Below are positions 21,301-27,600 of a stretch of 64,000 nt of DNA, in pieces. Both the position numbers and the translations under genes were made by a program. Location: contig JAWQUS010000016.1 in NCBI GenBank assembly GCA_036365455.1, positions 11,183,001 through 11,247,000 on the forward strand. Direction: 5' to 3'. This DNA comes from Macrosoma leucophasiata (lineage: Eukaryota > Arthropoda > Insecta > Lepidoptera > Hedylidae). Each line of letters opens with the position of its first letter. The stretch's first letter is position 1. Under the pieces are notes generated by a model that saw only the letters and a list, made by a program, of their open reading frames with translations, was not told where the DNA came from and did no database searches.

Positions 21301-22294
21301 GCGAACCGTAAACTTGTGGAAGACTAAAAAACAATTTTCCATTAACAGATCGCAATTTCCGAGATTTTTTTAAAAACTTTTTAATGTGTTTAAAATATAG
21401 GTAATATTTCTTCTCTTCTTCAAAGTTAACTAATTCAGAATGTCTTACAGGAAAATATTCGACAAAATCAGTGCGGAGTCACGAAGGATTCAAGGAGCCG
21501 TCCAAGGCAACACCGAAGTCATAAGAGGCATCAAAAACATCCTCGACAAGGACCAATACTTTGCGGACGTACTAAGAATAAATAAACACTTGAACCAACA
21601 CAAATTAAGAATATCTATGACTGCGGATGGTCAAGTGAATTTGAACGCTGCGCACAAATTCGATCCGTCACATTTGTATGGTTTAGGCAAGGAAGGCAGA
21701 GCGCAGCTTTTCTCTACGTTGGGTCCTGCTTCGCTGGATGCGAAAAATGTTCCTACAAAAATTACACCTTCTGCAGTTTCGTGCCGTCCCACCTTCCCTG
21801 ACGATGAAAACGAGCCGGGTATACTCGTAGGTATTCATCCCGGCGAAATATTACGTATCGGGAGCTACCTAGTACGTGTCAGCTCGTCAGGGGCTGATAA
21901 TATTGCATCGATGCTACAAGACCTCAGTCAAGACGTGTACGCCAACTTGATGACAGTTTCCTTCAACATCCTCTCGAAATTGCTGCCTGAAGACATTAAA
22001 AACCTAAGGTTGTTGAATCCAGACGAAGATTTGATCTTACAAATTGTCAAATTCGTATTTAACTACATGAAACACGAGAGGCCGTTCGGTGATTCGTCCA
22101 GAGATACGGATAATGGTATCGTTGTTGTACTGAAAGAATTTTTCCAAGAAGGCGTCGTACGCCAAGACACAATTTTACTTTTGAGTAACCGTCTAGTCGG
22201 TTGGGTCCGTGAAGAAATGGATCGCAGACGCGATGCTTCTCCAAATAAAAAGCAAATTGTCTGTAGTGTATGTCAAGGTGTAAGGTTTGCTTAA
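1708..22294 (+). CDS. DUF4781-type protein gene, 3' seven exons (5' part outside window)
   Basis: Seven exons join in phase: 1708-1902, 9054-9190, 11846-12100, 13492-13623, 14672-14773, 15820-15992 and 21439-22294. The product resembles the arthropod DUF4781 family, identified from memory of its conserved blocks: [17 protein letters not shown] and LPKC in exon 2, a Gly/Ala/Val-rich hydrophobic stretch ([20 protein letters not shown]) in exon 3, and [19 protein letters not shown] then [17 protein letters not shown] in exon 6. The last exon carries [18 protein letters not shown]. Function is unknown; the hydrophobic Gly-rich segments could be membrane-associated. Phases are 1, 0, 0, 0, 0, 2, and every junction has GT-AG. 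The ATG at 21440 is internal, because the preceding exon ends two bases into a codon that the first base of this exon completes. The first exon has two compensating frameshifts (see exon entry). Introns carry two antisense LTR elements. The N terminus lies left of base 1. Confidence 0.75.
1937..2298 (+). pseudogene. Non-LTR retrotransposon ORF2 C-terminal fragment
   Basis: The frame from 2116 to the TGA at 2296-2298 reads [19 protein letters not shown] and ends [12 protein letters not shown], the usual C-terminal tail of CR1-type LINE reverse transcriptases in Lepidoptera. Upstream, 1937-2115 looks like the preceding part in broken frames. Strongly 5'-truncated; lies in the first visible intron of the DUF4781 gene. 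Confidence 0.6.
2384..2544 (+). pseudogene. Jockey-clade LINE 3' fragment, left half
   Basis: It encodes [19 protein letters not shown] and [18 protein letters not shown], the C-terminal block of Jockey-type ORF2. The frame is interrupted at AGTA (2541-2544) by the LTR element and resumes at 7363. Confidence 0.75.
2545..3111 (-). repeat. 3' LTR of CsRn1-like element
   Basis: 567 bp, plus-strand start TGTAGTATGTGGGG and end GTTCCCTACA. It matches 6796-7362 throughout the segments compared by eye. Confidence 0.92.
3135..6755 (-). CDS. Gypsy-type gag remnant-pol polyprotein
   Basis: A 1206-residue open frame. Residues 1-150 are a reduced Gag: a start like known CsRn1 Gags ([11 protein letters not shown] near 44-54), then a jump to a C-terminal Gag helix ([19 protein letters not shown] near 80-98). 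There is no CHHC/CCHC zinc knuckle. Aspartic protease: LIDTGSD at 185-191. Reverse transcriptase: YLDD at 490-493, with GLRNAG before it. RNase H: TDASD at 642-646. Integrase: a His pair at 831/835, CLTC at 866-869, and a DDE core of D897, D956 and E992. All enzymatic motifs are intact. The element could supply pol but probably needs Gag in trans. Confidence 0.9.
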   Translation of the reverse strand: MNSERDKLQSRIPTRRHRAIKMAARVEQHGASVSAILPPTSSDVRVPPVWPHVPSELVDRLNCTISPTPNVAASSTSPSIDKLTQQIVELTKQVSILMARLNEETQCSDSDRTTRVRHIGRPPRHGHQSKARGRAHTDVRTCDLQSVEQQSERSVMTTNDDWTSTATTTSGRLFITDRDSNIQFLIDTGSDICVYPISALRERRNKTSFQLSAANGTAIDTYGYVQFTLNIGLRRNFPWRFIVADVTKAIIGVDFLSHYRLIVDISNQKLVDSLTNISTVASVNIFNNNEIVSSVKVPTGGSSVYHRILAEFPEITRPAGVPGTVKHNTTHHIRTTPGPPVSCSPRRLAPDKLKIAKLEFDAMLANGTARPSDSPWTSPLHLVSKKDNGWRPCGDYRLLNARTIPDKYPIRHIHDFSHSLSGCTHYSVLDLVKAYNQIPVADEDIPKTAITTPFGLFEFPFMTFGLRNAGQTFQRFVDELTRGLDFCYPYLDDFLVFSRSQEEHEDHLRQLFTRMQQYGVLVNTAKCVFGAPEVTFLGYHISKDGTKPLDSKVKAISDFPLPKTVRELRRFLGMVNFYRRFIPKAAQIQAPLNALLTGSVKASHPVDIKGDSLEAFNSCKQSLCNAALLAHPSSDAKLGLVTDASDTALGAVLQQLQDGVWQPLAFFSRKLSPSQVKYSPYDRELLAIYESIRYFRHMLEAHDFTVYTDHKPLCYAFHERKRNCSPRQYRHLDFISQFTSDIRHIAGKDNVVADALSRVEELQTPIDIEVLAKSQTSDPELAKLVAGETSLRLAKMTIPGSRTELYCDVSTPTARPFVPLSLRRQIFSCLHSLSHPGPNASAKLVAQRFVWPSMRKDCREWSKACLTCQRSKVSRHVSSPLGTLALPSARFKHVHLDLIGPLPPSGGYRYCLTAVDRFTRWPEAVPITDITAETVAKAFISCWVARFGCPTDIVTDRGRQFESALFQQLSKSIGFDHRRTTAYHPQCNGLVERFHRQLKAAIVCHADVNWTESLPLVLLGIRSAYKEDLQSTSAELVYGEPLRLPGEFFGPSVVDYCTTDISDFSARIRSFAEKLKPTPTQHHSGKRHIFVFKDLDTCSHVFLREDALRVSLQPAYTGPHEVINRGGKVFKIRVKGKVVSVSVDRLKPAYILSDDAAQLQTSQSHPSHIQLSQPQPPDPPHPPPGDNPLRATRSGRRVRFPDYYRP
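6783..6794 (-). other. Primer binding site, tRNA-Trp type
   Basis: Minus-strand TGGTGACCCCGA lies one base inside the 5' LTR and complements the CCA-tailed 3' end of tRNA-Trp. Confidence 0.75.
6796..7362 (-). repeat. 5' LTR of CsRn1-like element
   Basis: Second copy of the 567-bp LTR. It is 5' relative to the pol frame and would carry the promoter. Target duplication AGTA follows at 7363. Confidence 0.92.
7363..7489 (+). pseudogene. Jockey-clade LINE 3' fragment, right half
   Basis: When the LTR element and one AGTA copy are removed, the frame continues from 2544 into [19 protein letters not shown] and then [11 protein letters not shown] to a TAG near 7468. This proves that the LTR element landed inside an older LINE copy. 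An AATACAATAAAAAGGG tail follows. Confidence 0.75.
7490..8740 (-). pseudogene. Jockey-clade LINE, 5'-truncated copy with 3' UTR
   Basis: The minus frame 8740 to 7936 encodes the end of an RT and its C-terminal domain: [62 protein letters not shown] and [19 protein letters not shown]. The pattern matches Jockey-type ORF2. A GC-rich 3' UTR and a purine/pyrimidine-biased tract (7686-7830, T-rich on plus) follow. The endonuclease and RT catalytic core are missing, so the copy is dead. Confidence 0.8.
8870..9000 (-). repeat. Dispersed repeat tail (shared with 28490-28560)
   Basis: On the minus strand this reads AACCTGTGTCGTGGGTGCTG, then CATACACAAACACCCAGAC, the same words as at 28490-28550. It includes a GTTCGATCC block that resembles a Pol III B box, so a SINE origin is likely. 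Confidence 0.5.
9054..9190 (+). CDS. DUF4781 gene exon b
   Basis: Acceptor TTTCCAG ends at 9053; donor GAG|GTATGT. It enters with two bases completing a Thr codon and reads [20 protein letters not shown], then TLPKC, without stops. This is the most recognisable block of the family. Confidence 0.85.
9318..9365 (+). repeat. (AC)n microsatellite
   Basis: Uninterrupted AC dinucleotide run of about 48 bp in an intron of the DUF4781 gene. Confidence 0.97.
9578..9962 (-). pseudogene. R4/Dong-like LINE 3' fragment 1
   Basis: The minus frame from about 9955 to the TGA near 9749 reads [20 protein letters not shown], then [19 protein letters not shown] and [11 protein letters not shown]. It is the same C-terminal domain as at 10318-10821. 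The 3' tail TTATTAATTATCC..TTTTTTACATATATAA (plus strand) recurs at 9966-10022, so a second, nearly empty 3' end abuts it. Confidence 0.7.
10036..11612. mobile_element. Foldback MITE complex (three inverted blocks)
   Basis: The left arm (10036-10168: AAATCACTTCTACTTATATT to GAGACGATCGGCTCC) is the reverse complement of the right arm (11490-11612). Between them, unit 10985-11232 and unit 11291-11545 are inverted copies of each other. The shared ends are GTACTCAACARTTAATATTG and ATTGCACATCGAGC. The R4-like LINE sits between the left arm and the inner units. It has no coding capacity of its own. Confidence 0.7.
10181..10858 (-). pseudogene. R4/Dong-like LINE 3' fragment 2
   Basis: An open frame of 167 codons (10821-10318) that in fact continues upstream to the element edge. 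It begins [20 protein letters not shown]. It contains KPDIVVID with [12 protein letters not shown], a PD..D-type pattern expected of the restriction-like endonuclease of R2/R4-type LINEs, then [17 protein letters not shown] and [16 protein letters not shown] repeats flank both ends. The element interrupts the foldback element around it. A plus-strand relative is at 42131. Confidence 0.7.
11846..12100 (+). CDS. DUF4781 gene exon c
   Basis: Eighty-five codons in phase 0, between acceptor TTGCTTCAG and donor CAG|GTATAT. It contains [19 protein letters not shown] and a strongly hydrophobic, Gly/Ala/Val-rich stretch of about 35 residues, then [17 protein letters not shown]. Confidence 0.85.
12205..12565. 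repeat. Dispersed repeat family A, palindromic copy
   Basis: 12205-12340 is in plus orientation (TAAATGGTAATGTACCGCGC, CTATCGTGTTCCGGTCAG). 12382-12490 is in minus orientation (GATGACTGCAGCCTATAGAC, CACTCCTGAGGC). 12491-12560 is a plus-oriented A-tailed end. The same family occurs at 28298, 31978, 33563, 36875, 56840, 57893, 58085 and 58368. Confidence 0.7.
12795..13425. repeat. Dispersed repeat family B (GCGAGTCGAACTCGC type)
   Basis: It begins GGGTTCCGTACCTTAAAAGG and carries a GTCTGTCTGTCTGTCCGTCC tract. It ends CGAGTCGAACTCGCACTTGT. It is a common lepidopteran repeat; further copies lie at 33180-34500, about 34540-34940, 41555-41600 and 63245-63400. Confidence 0.8.
13492..13623 (+). CDS. 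DUF4781 gene exon d
   Basis: Forty-four codons in phase 0 between ATAACAG and AAG|GTGATG. It reads [19 protein letters not shown] and then a small-residue-rich hydrophobic run. GC content is clearly above that of the flanking introns. Confidence 0.8.
14274..14316. repeat. Perfect hairpin, 19-bp arms
   Basis: ATAGAACTAAGGAATGCCA and its exact reverse complement are separated by TAATT. It is the end of a repeat or foldback element in the intron between exons d and e. Confidence 0.9.
14317..14560. repeat. GC-rich dispersed repeat segment
   Basis: The GC-rich block ends with TCAGGTCACGTGTCCTAACG CGAGTTTAAA. The same end occurs inverted at 35385-35430 (AACTCGCGTCAGGACACGTG). No coding sense was seen. 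Confidence 0.45.
14672..14773 (+). CDS. DUF4781 gene exon e
   Basis: Thirty-four codons in phase 0 between GATTACAG and AAG|GTATGT. It encodes [18 protein letters not shown] followed by a Gly-rich segment. Confidence 0.8.
14889..15171. mobile_element. MITE family C, copy 1
   Basis: The ends are inverted: CATAGAGCAACACGAGCCAC at 14889 and GTGGCCCGTGTTGCTCTATG at 15171. The interior AAACAATTTCACGCACACAT matches, inverted, the copy at 62598-62902. No coding frame. Confidence 0.8.
15820..15992 (+). CDS. DUF4781 gene exon f
   Basis: Acceptor TTTAACAG, donor CACAG|GTATTT. Fifty-seven codons plus two bases (phase 2), reading [17 protein letters not shown], then [19 protein letters not shown] and a basic SNRHR end. 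The frame continues exactly into 21439. Confidence 0.85.
16155..16231 (-). repeat. tRNA-like sequence (SINE head or tRNA pseudogene)
   Basis: On the minus strand, ACTTCGG and CTGAAGT can form an acceptor stem. GCTC..GAGC forms a D stem around a TAGCTCAGTTGG A box. GCGAG..CTCGC closes a T loop with an AGTTCAAGTCT B box. The anticodon region forms only four good pairs around a nine-base loop, or five with an A-C mismatch, so it is not a standard tRNA. It lies just before the mag-like element. Confidence 0.6.
16345..16508 (-). repeat. 3' LTR of mag-like element
   Basis: 164 bp, TGTTGTATAAGGCATTTAAA to GTACTATACTACA. Confidence 0.93.
16521..17836 (-). CDS. Integrase part of pol, mag-like element (frameshifted)
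   Basis: From about 17836 the pol sense continues in the next frame. It contains the zinc-binding His/Cys end with CEYCQ, and core residues HIDFAG, SDNGPQF and [12 protein letters not shown] of the D,D,E catalytic triad. The tail has [16 protein letters not shown] repeats. The Met at 17756 is not a true start; the piece belongs to the polyprotein above. Confidence 0.85.
17837..19980 (-). CDS. Nucleocapsid-protease-RT-RNase H, mag-like element
   Basis: It is in the same frame as Gag, beyond the TAA at 20000. Two knuckles, [15 protein letters not shown] and [14 protein letters not shown], fall at about 19930-19850. A protease-like [13 protein letters not shown] follows; the usual D[ST]G is DPG here, so activity is doubtful. 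The RT core has FLDDIL and the RNase H has [10 protein letters not shown]. The downstream Met at 19810 is internal. The frame stops at 17837, where a one-base shift leads to the integrase frame. Confidence 0.8.
20000..20614 (-). CDS. Gag capsid part, mag-like element
   Basis: The frame opens at the ATG at 20614, which lies inside the primer binding site. It reads [20 protein letters not shown] and [19 protein letters not shown], a retrotransposon capsid start. It ends in-frame at TAA (20002-20000), immediately before eleven A residues. The nucleocapsid with two zinc knuckles lies beyond the stop in the same frame. Confidence 0.8.
   Translation of the reverse strand: MTEKFSQVFNFEKFEDELEEWEYYIQRFKIALDLHGLLESNEHDNKRKQLLLSKVGATTFKVLVNHFRPTSITNKTFDEIIEVLNEHYGKKTYVLSERVAFTAKQRAHNTPVSKFVLELRALAGHCEFGSNLEERIRDQLVIGINNVRWQQEIIRAHPSNKSKLADVLATARELEQAEIQTLRITETQQLFTCKHLEDATTNKI
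20630..20793 (-). repeat. 5' LTR of mag-like element
   Basis: 164 bp; one substitution relative to 16345-16508. Confidence 0.93.
20799..21438. other. Intron sequence without recognised feature
   Basis: Remainder of the last DUF4781 intron between the mag-like element and the terminal exon. There is a short inverted repeat CGAACGGACGAACGG..CCGTTCGGGCG near 21145-21190. Nothing coding was seen. Confidence 0.5.
21439..22294 (+). CDS. DUF4781 gene terminal exon
   Basis: Acceptor TAATTCAG; 284 codons from the internal Met at 21440 to the TAA at 22292-22294. It carries the conserved [11 protein letters not shown] motif, a central globular part, and a Lys/Arg-rich end with CSVCQG. It was split from the previous exon by insertion of the 4.4-kb mag-like element in the intron. 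Confidence 0.85.
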
Positions 22295-22372
22295 GCAATT
22301 CAATTCAATTCAATAATTTATTTGCAAGCAAAAATATCTAGACCTTTTTTATTTAATTATATATATTTTTTT

Positions 22373-22512
22373 ATTTTTATATTGTAAACGGGACTTAATC
22401 GCGTACTATTTTAATCGAGTATTTACCTCGACACTCGACGTTTCGGCCGTAATGCAACGGCCGTGGTCACGAGTAGACAGTCCGAGTTAAGTCCCGTTTA
22501 CAATATAAAAAT
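22373..22512. mobile_element. 140-bp MITE with 26-bp perfect terminal inverted repeats
   Basis: ATTTTTATATTGTAAACGGG ACTTAA at the left is matched by its exact complement at 22487-22512. The middle contains ACGTTTCGGCCG and CGGCCGTGGTCACG. It lies just 3' of the DUF4781 stop, probably in the 3' UTR. Confidence 0.85.
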
Positions 22513-22957
22513 ATGAATACAAATCGTGAAAGTTTAAAACAATTTTTTTTTTATTATTTATACTGTGGTGTATTATATTATTATTCTACATATTTTATCG
22601 TGTGCACGTAGTAATTAAGTAGTGTATTCCCAAAGTGAATCATCGATAAGATTACGCCTTACGTCACAAAAATTCAAACATACTGTAGGATTGTTATAAA
22701 TAATGCACGACTTTAAAATAGTTGTAGTCATCCATACTAACATGTTCCTCCTACGTATGATACTATTTTATTGTACTGAAAATAAGCATATCACGAAAAG
22801 GCCAATTTTGTCGTTTGATAAATCTATTTTAAATCAAAGATGTGATTGAATCTATTACATAATAATATTTTTTATTGAAATGTCGATCTAAGCGTACTTT
22901 ATAGGCACTGTGATATTATAAATCAACAATGAAAATAATGTTTTAAATATATTTTTA

Positions 22958-23091
22958 CCCCCTTATTCATAAACGTACTTTAGATACGTTTTAGCTATAG
23001 AATGCTTTGTCTTTGTCAGTTGCATTGTCAAATGTGCAGGATAGAAAGAGACAAAGCAGAGATTAGCAACACTTTAGCTAAAATAAGGGGG
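22958..23091. mobile_element. Harbinger-type MITE, copy 1
   Basis: CCCCCTTATTC..AATAAGGGGG ends with the 3-bp target duplication TTA on both sides. The inside TTGTCAGTTGCATTGTCAAA matches copies at 24686 and 31193. The TWA target is typical of PIF/Harbinger. Confidence 0.85.
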
Positions 23092-23735
23092 TTAGTGTAA
23101 TGTTTTTTTTTTGTCCTATGTTACGGCATTGAACCAGAAATAAGTCGTTAAAGGAAAGTAGTACAAATTAGCGTTTATATTTAATTGTATATATTGTATA
23201 ATATATTTACTATCAGAGTAATAAATGTTTATAGTACATAAAAATTATTAAGATATTTATGTTTTAAATATTATGATTTTCTTTGTATTGAAATGTATTG
23301 GAGCTTATACTTTCAAAATAGGTAAATCATTTAGAAATATAAAAGCATGATATTATTATGTAGGTATTTCTATTACGCACCAAATATAGTGCCTTAAGAA
23401 ACATTAGTGATCTGGCTTTGTACTTATAAGACCTCACGAAATAATTAAATTAAATTGTTATTGTAATCATATTTATTGAAAATATATATTTCGATGAATT
23501 TATCATTTGTTGTTTTAATATCAATCGTTTTAACAATAAGTTATTCTTGTAACTCCACGTCAGTGTATTCTTTTTGTTGTTCATTCGTCTCTGGCGGGTT
23601 ATATTCGAAGAATTTCGCTATGAAGTACCTTCACACAAGTTAAAATTAAAGCTACATAACTAACACAACACACTACAATGTAAATAGAATGTAAACAACA
23701 ATTTATAGTACACATCTAGAAATATTGCACATGGA
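23092..23735. other. Probable 3' UTR and intergenic sequence
   Basis: It holds an AATAAA at 23220-23225 that could end the DUF4781 transcript, but no clear G/U-rich element was identified. Nothing else was recognised. Confidence 0.35.
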
Positions 23736-24300
23736 TTGCACGAGTTTTTTGTCATCTCGCACGATGAAAATTCGCACGATCGGGCGACTTGGCACCTTTT
23801 GAATTTACCTAATATTTCTGTCGTCAACTCGCACGCTCATACAAAATACAGCCAGGTAAATGAATTTCAAATTAAATTTTAGAAACGACATTGCTACTGA
23901 TACTGATTAAGTACTGTTGTTTTATTATGTCTAAAACAGATTTATACATAAAAAAAATAAAAAAATGGGTCTTACATTATATTGACAATTATTGTAGGTA
24001 TGTTATTAGAAGTAGTTATAGTAACAAGCCAAATTCTTTTGTGATATTGTAGATTCTATTTCATATTTTTGATTGAAATGTAGGTAGATACATACTAAAA
24101 TTATGATATAATAATTTTAATTTTAAAGGCCAACCATAAAATATTAAACGTTTTTAATTTCGATTTTTGTAGTTGACTGTACATAGTAACCTCACAATTT
24201 TATGGTCGGGCGAGTTGACGATGGAAAAATGTTATTTAAATTCTAAAGGTGCCAAGTCGCCCGATCGTGCGTGTCTTTGTCGTGCGAGATGACGATTAAC
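23736..24300. mobile_element. Foldback MITE with about 60-bp inverted repeats
   Basis: GTCATCTCGCACGA and CGCACGATCGGGCGACTTGG near 23752-23800 are matched inverted at 24245-24297. Outer bases (AATATTGCACATGGA, inverted AATATTGTACATCGA) recall the foldback family at 10985-11545. Confidence 0.75.
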
Positions 24301-24604
24301 CCTGCATTCCTGAGGTCGATGTACAATATAATAAAATATCTTTCTGCGTACTGTAATTTTTTCCCTTTTTGTCCCTTACTAAAACACTTCAAGATTGAGC
24401 AAAGCAACATCGTTTTTTTTTCTGCCGATGAACGTCCATATCGTCTGAAATAAAAATATGAAGTCACATAACCCTGATCCCAAAGATGGGGGGGGAATAT
24501 GCCACAATCGCCACGCTTGGCATGGGGGCTGGCGATCGCAGTGGCGGTAGTGTTACGCAGGATGCTGCTGCTCATTCCGCTTATTGTATTAATTTACTTC
24601 CGCC

Positions 24605-24656
24605 CTATTTGAGTTTGACCACCACTCTCGCGTCCGAGGGACCCACTGAGCCACCA
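24605..24656 (-). CDS. Membrane protein gene 1, terminal exon
   Basis: Acceptor CAGAAATAG, one base plus 16 codons (GGSVGPSDARVVVKLK) and TAG. It shares its start with exon 5: GTGGTGGCTC versus GTGCTAGCTC. Short, so the assignment rests on phase and on the duplication geometry. Confidence 0.6.
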
Positions 24657-27600
24657 CTATTTCTGTATATAAATAAACAGAAATACCCCCTTATAAAATG
24701 AATGATATTCATAAACGTATTTTAGCTAAAGTGTTGCTAATCTCTCCTTTTTCTATCCTGCACATTTGACAATGCAACTGACAAAGACAAAGCATTCTAT
24801 AGTTAAAACGTCTCTAAAGTACGTTTATGAATAAGGGGGATAGTGTTTAGGGACACTTACCACACGAGTATTTCAACGGTGACCAGTACAGTTGTTGCGT
24901 TGTGCAATGCAAGTGCAGTTTGTGCGGCAACGCGAGCGGGTTCCGCCGAGCCCTTGAGCAGGGCGGCGAGCATCGCGTCGCTTGCGGCCGAGAGGTACAC
25001 GGAGCTAGCACTATGTCTATATATAAATAAACAGAAATAGTGTTTAGGGACACTTACCACACGAGTATTTCAACGGTGACCAATACAGAAGCGGCGAGTG
25101 TTTGTACGGCAACTCGAGCGGGTTCCGCCGAGCCTCGGAGCAGGGCGGCGAGCATCGCGTCGCTCGCGTCCGAAGCGGCCTCGAGCGCGGTGACCAGCAG
25201 CGCCGGCGCCGCCAACCACCGTGATCCACGGCGCAACCACGATTTCTGCTAACATGGTGAAACTTAAATTCCTTGAAAGGTTTACTGGACTCGAAAATAT
25301 TCATCTCGATCTCTTCTATCGAACAAAGAAAGAGGAATCATCATCATTTCAACCAAAATACGTCCACAGCTGCACAAACGCCTCCCCCAAAGATTGCCAC
25401 AACGAACGGTCCTGGGACGCCCTCATCCAGCGAATGCCCGCGACTTGCACCTCGTATCAGTCGGAATTTTCTCAGTAGGTTCTTGGTAGGTAACAATCGT
25501 TTCTTTGATCGATACAGACTTACTTGAAAGAAAGGCGGAGGAGTTAGCTACTCTCCCCGCCGCTCCCTGGAGACACTCATGGAAGTCTCTTTTTACCATC
25601 AATGCGGACAAGCCCAGTCTTTGCCCACGCGAATAACAAAACAATCCATAGCTTACAAGGTATCCAAAATCGGGCGACTTATTACGCAGGTACGTAACAA
25701 AAATCTTCATATCGATGCTAACTTGTCTATGAAAAGAGCATCACTCCTTTTCATCGCGCCCAAAGGAGACGTCCAAAGCACGTCCTAGAAGACCCGGACG
25801 GCGGGACCACGTTGTCCATCGCCGCAATAAATGTTCACTTAAATAAAACACTTAACAAACCCGTCGCGTTCCGCGCTGCGCCTGCTCCCAGTCCCGACCC
25901 TAACAATAAGAAGTAAGGTACCTATCGAATCAGGTATACCTACAAACCTTAGACATAACTGCGACTAGAAGCAGTAGGGAAGTAACAGCTGTAACAAATG
26001 CGCTCAGCTTCCCGTAGCCCATTACAAGGCGTATTGTAGGCTTTGTAATCCTGTTAAAATAAATACGTATCAACATAATATTAGGTATTTAATTTCAGTA
26101 AAAACAATTTGAAGTAAAAACCTTCTTTTCCAAGGCTTTTTTTTTTTTTTTTTAGTTCGGGCTCGAGACGGCACTAGTCTACTTCACCGGGCAATCGGCG
26201 AGCGCAGAAGGTGCTCCAGCCTAAGCAAAAAAAGTTAGCGCAACTGCCTAAGGGTGACCCATGCGGGTCCGTGCCTCGGCTTAGGACGTTGCGGAGGGAC
26301 ATATGAGACTTTCGCTCTACTCCATTCGGTTGGTGATAACCGGAATGTCATCGGCCTCGCGGGGCCGGAGATAGGGTCGGGATCAGGGGCGGGCGCGGCG
26401 CGAAACGCGTCGGCGCGTTGTATTGGCGGTTTGTGCAGTGTGATTCTGTAAATTATTGTTCATAGCGGCGATGGCCAACGTGGTCTCATCGTCCGGATCT
26501 TTTAAGACGTGCCTTGGACGTCTCCTTTTGGCGCGATCAAAAGGCATGTAAATCGCGACCGCTCTGACCAGCGGATTCGGGTGGTGACTCGCCCGATCGA
26601 AATAGCGAGCTGAAGCTCGCTTCATAAACTGCCGGATGGTAGGCAGGTTTGCGTCAATGTGCAAGTTTTTATTACGTATGTACCAAGGCGCGCCTACGGC
26701 TCTACGTAAGAATCGATTCTGCAAAGTTTGAAGCTTACGTAATGTTGTGTTTTTCGCGTGGGCGAATACCGGGGCCGCGTAACATAGTATGGGCCTTATG
26801 CAGGACGTATAGGCACGGAGTTTGTTCCGGGCCGATAGCTTGCTCTTTTTGTTTAATAAACAATGTAATTGGGTCAACACGAATTTTGAATTGCGCGCGC
26901 TGCTTTTACATGTGCAGCGAAGGTCAGATGCCGATCAAGCGTCACTCCTAAGTATTTGATTTTATCCATACAGGGGATGGGCTCGTCAAACATAAGGACT
27001 GGGGCTACGTTAGGTCTGGGAGCGCGGTCCCGTATAAAGAGTATGGCAGCGCTCTTGCTAGGATTTACCTCTATACGCCAGCGGAGGAACCAAGACTCAA
27101 GGTCTTTGGCCGCCGCTTGCAGGGCTTTCCTTATGATCTCTGGCTTTCTGCCAGAGACGTAAATAGCAGTGTCGTCAGAGTACATTGCCACCTGAACGCC
27201 GTGGCGGACAGGGATATCGCTAGTGTATAGCGTGAACAGGAGGGGGGAGAGTACGGATCCTTGGGGAACACCGGCTGTTATGGTGTGACGGTTCGAAAGG
27301 GTACCCTCGACTCGATATCGAAAGCCTCTGTCCGACAGAAAATCGCGAATGATGTGCACGATTTGGGTGGGCACTCCGAGAGTGTACAGCTTATATAATA
27401 AGCCGTTATGCCACACGCGGTCGAACGCTTTAGCGATATCGAAGAAGAGGGCTCCCGTCATAATCTTTCTATCGAATTTACTGAGTATATGCTCAGTGAT
27501 TCGATGTACTTGATGGACACAGGAGTGGCGAGCACGGAACCCGAACTGTTCGTCCGGGATCAAGTGCCGCACTCGGGTGAAATCTAAGAGTCGAGCGTAC

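Noticed and set aside
24857..25060. Reading the GC-rich minus frames as one continuous protein from the Met at 25060
   Set aside because: That Met lies in the small intron; splice sites and the duplicated layout explain the sequence better.
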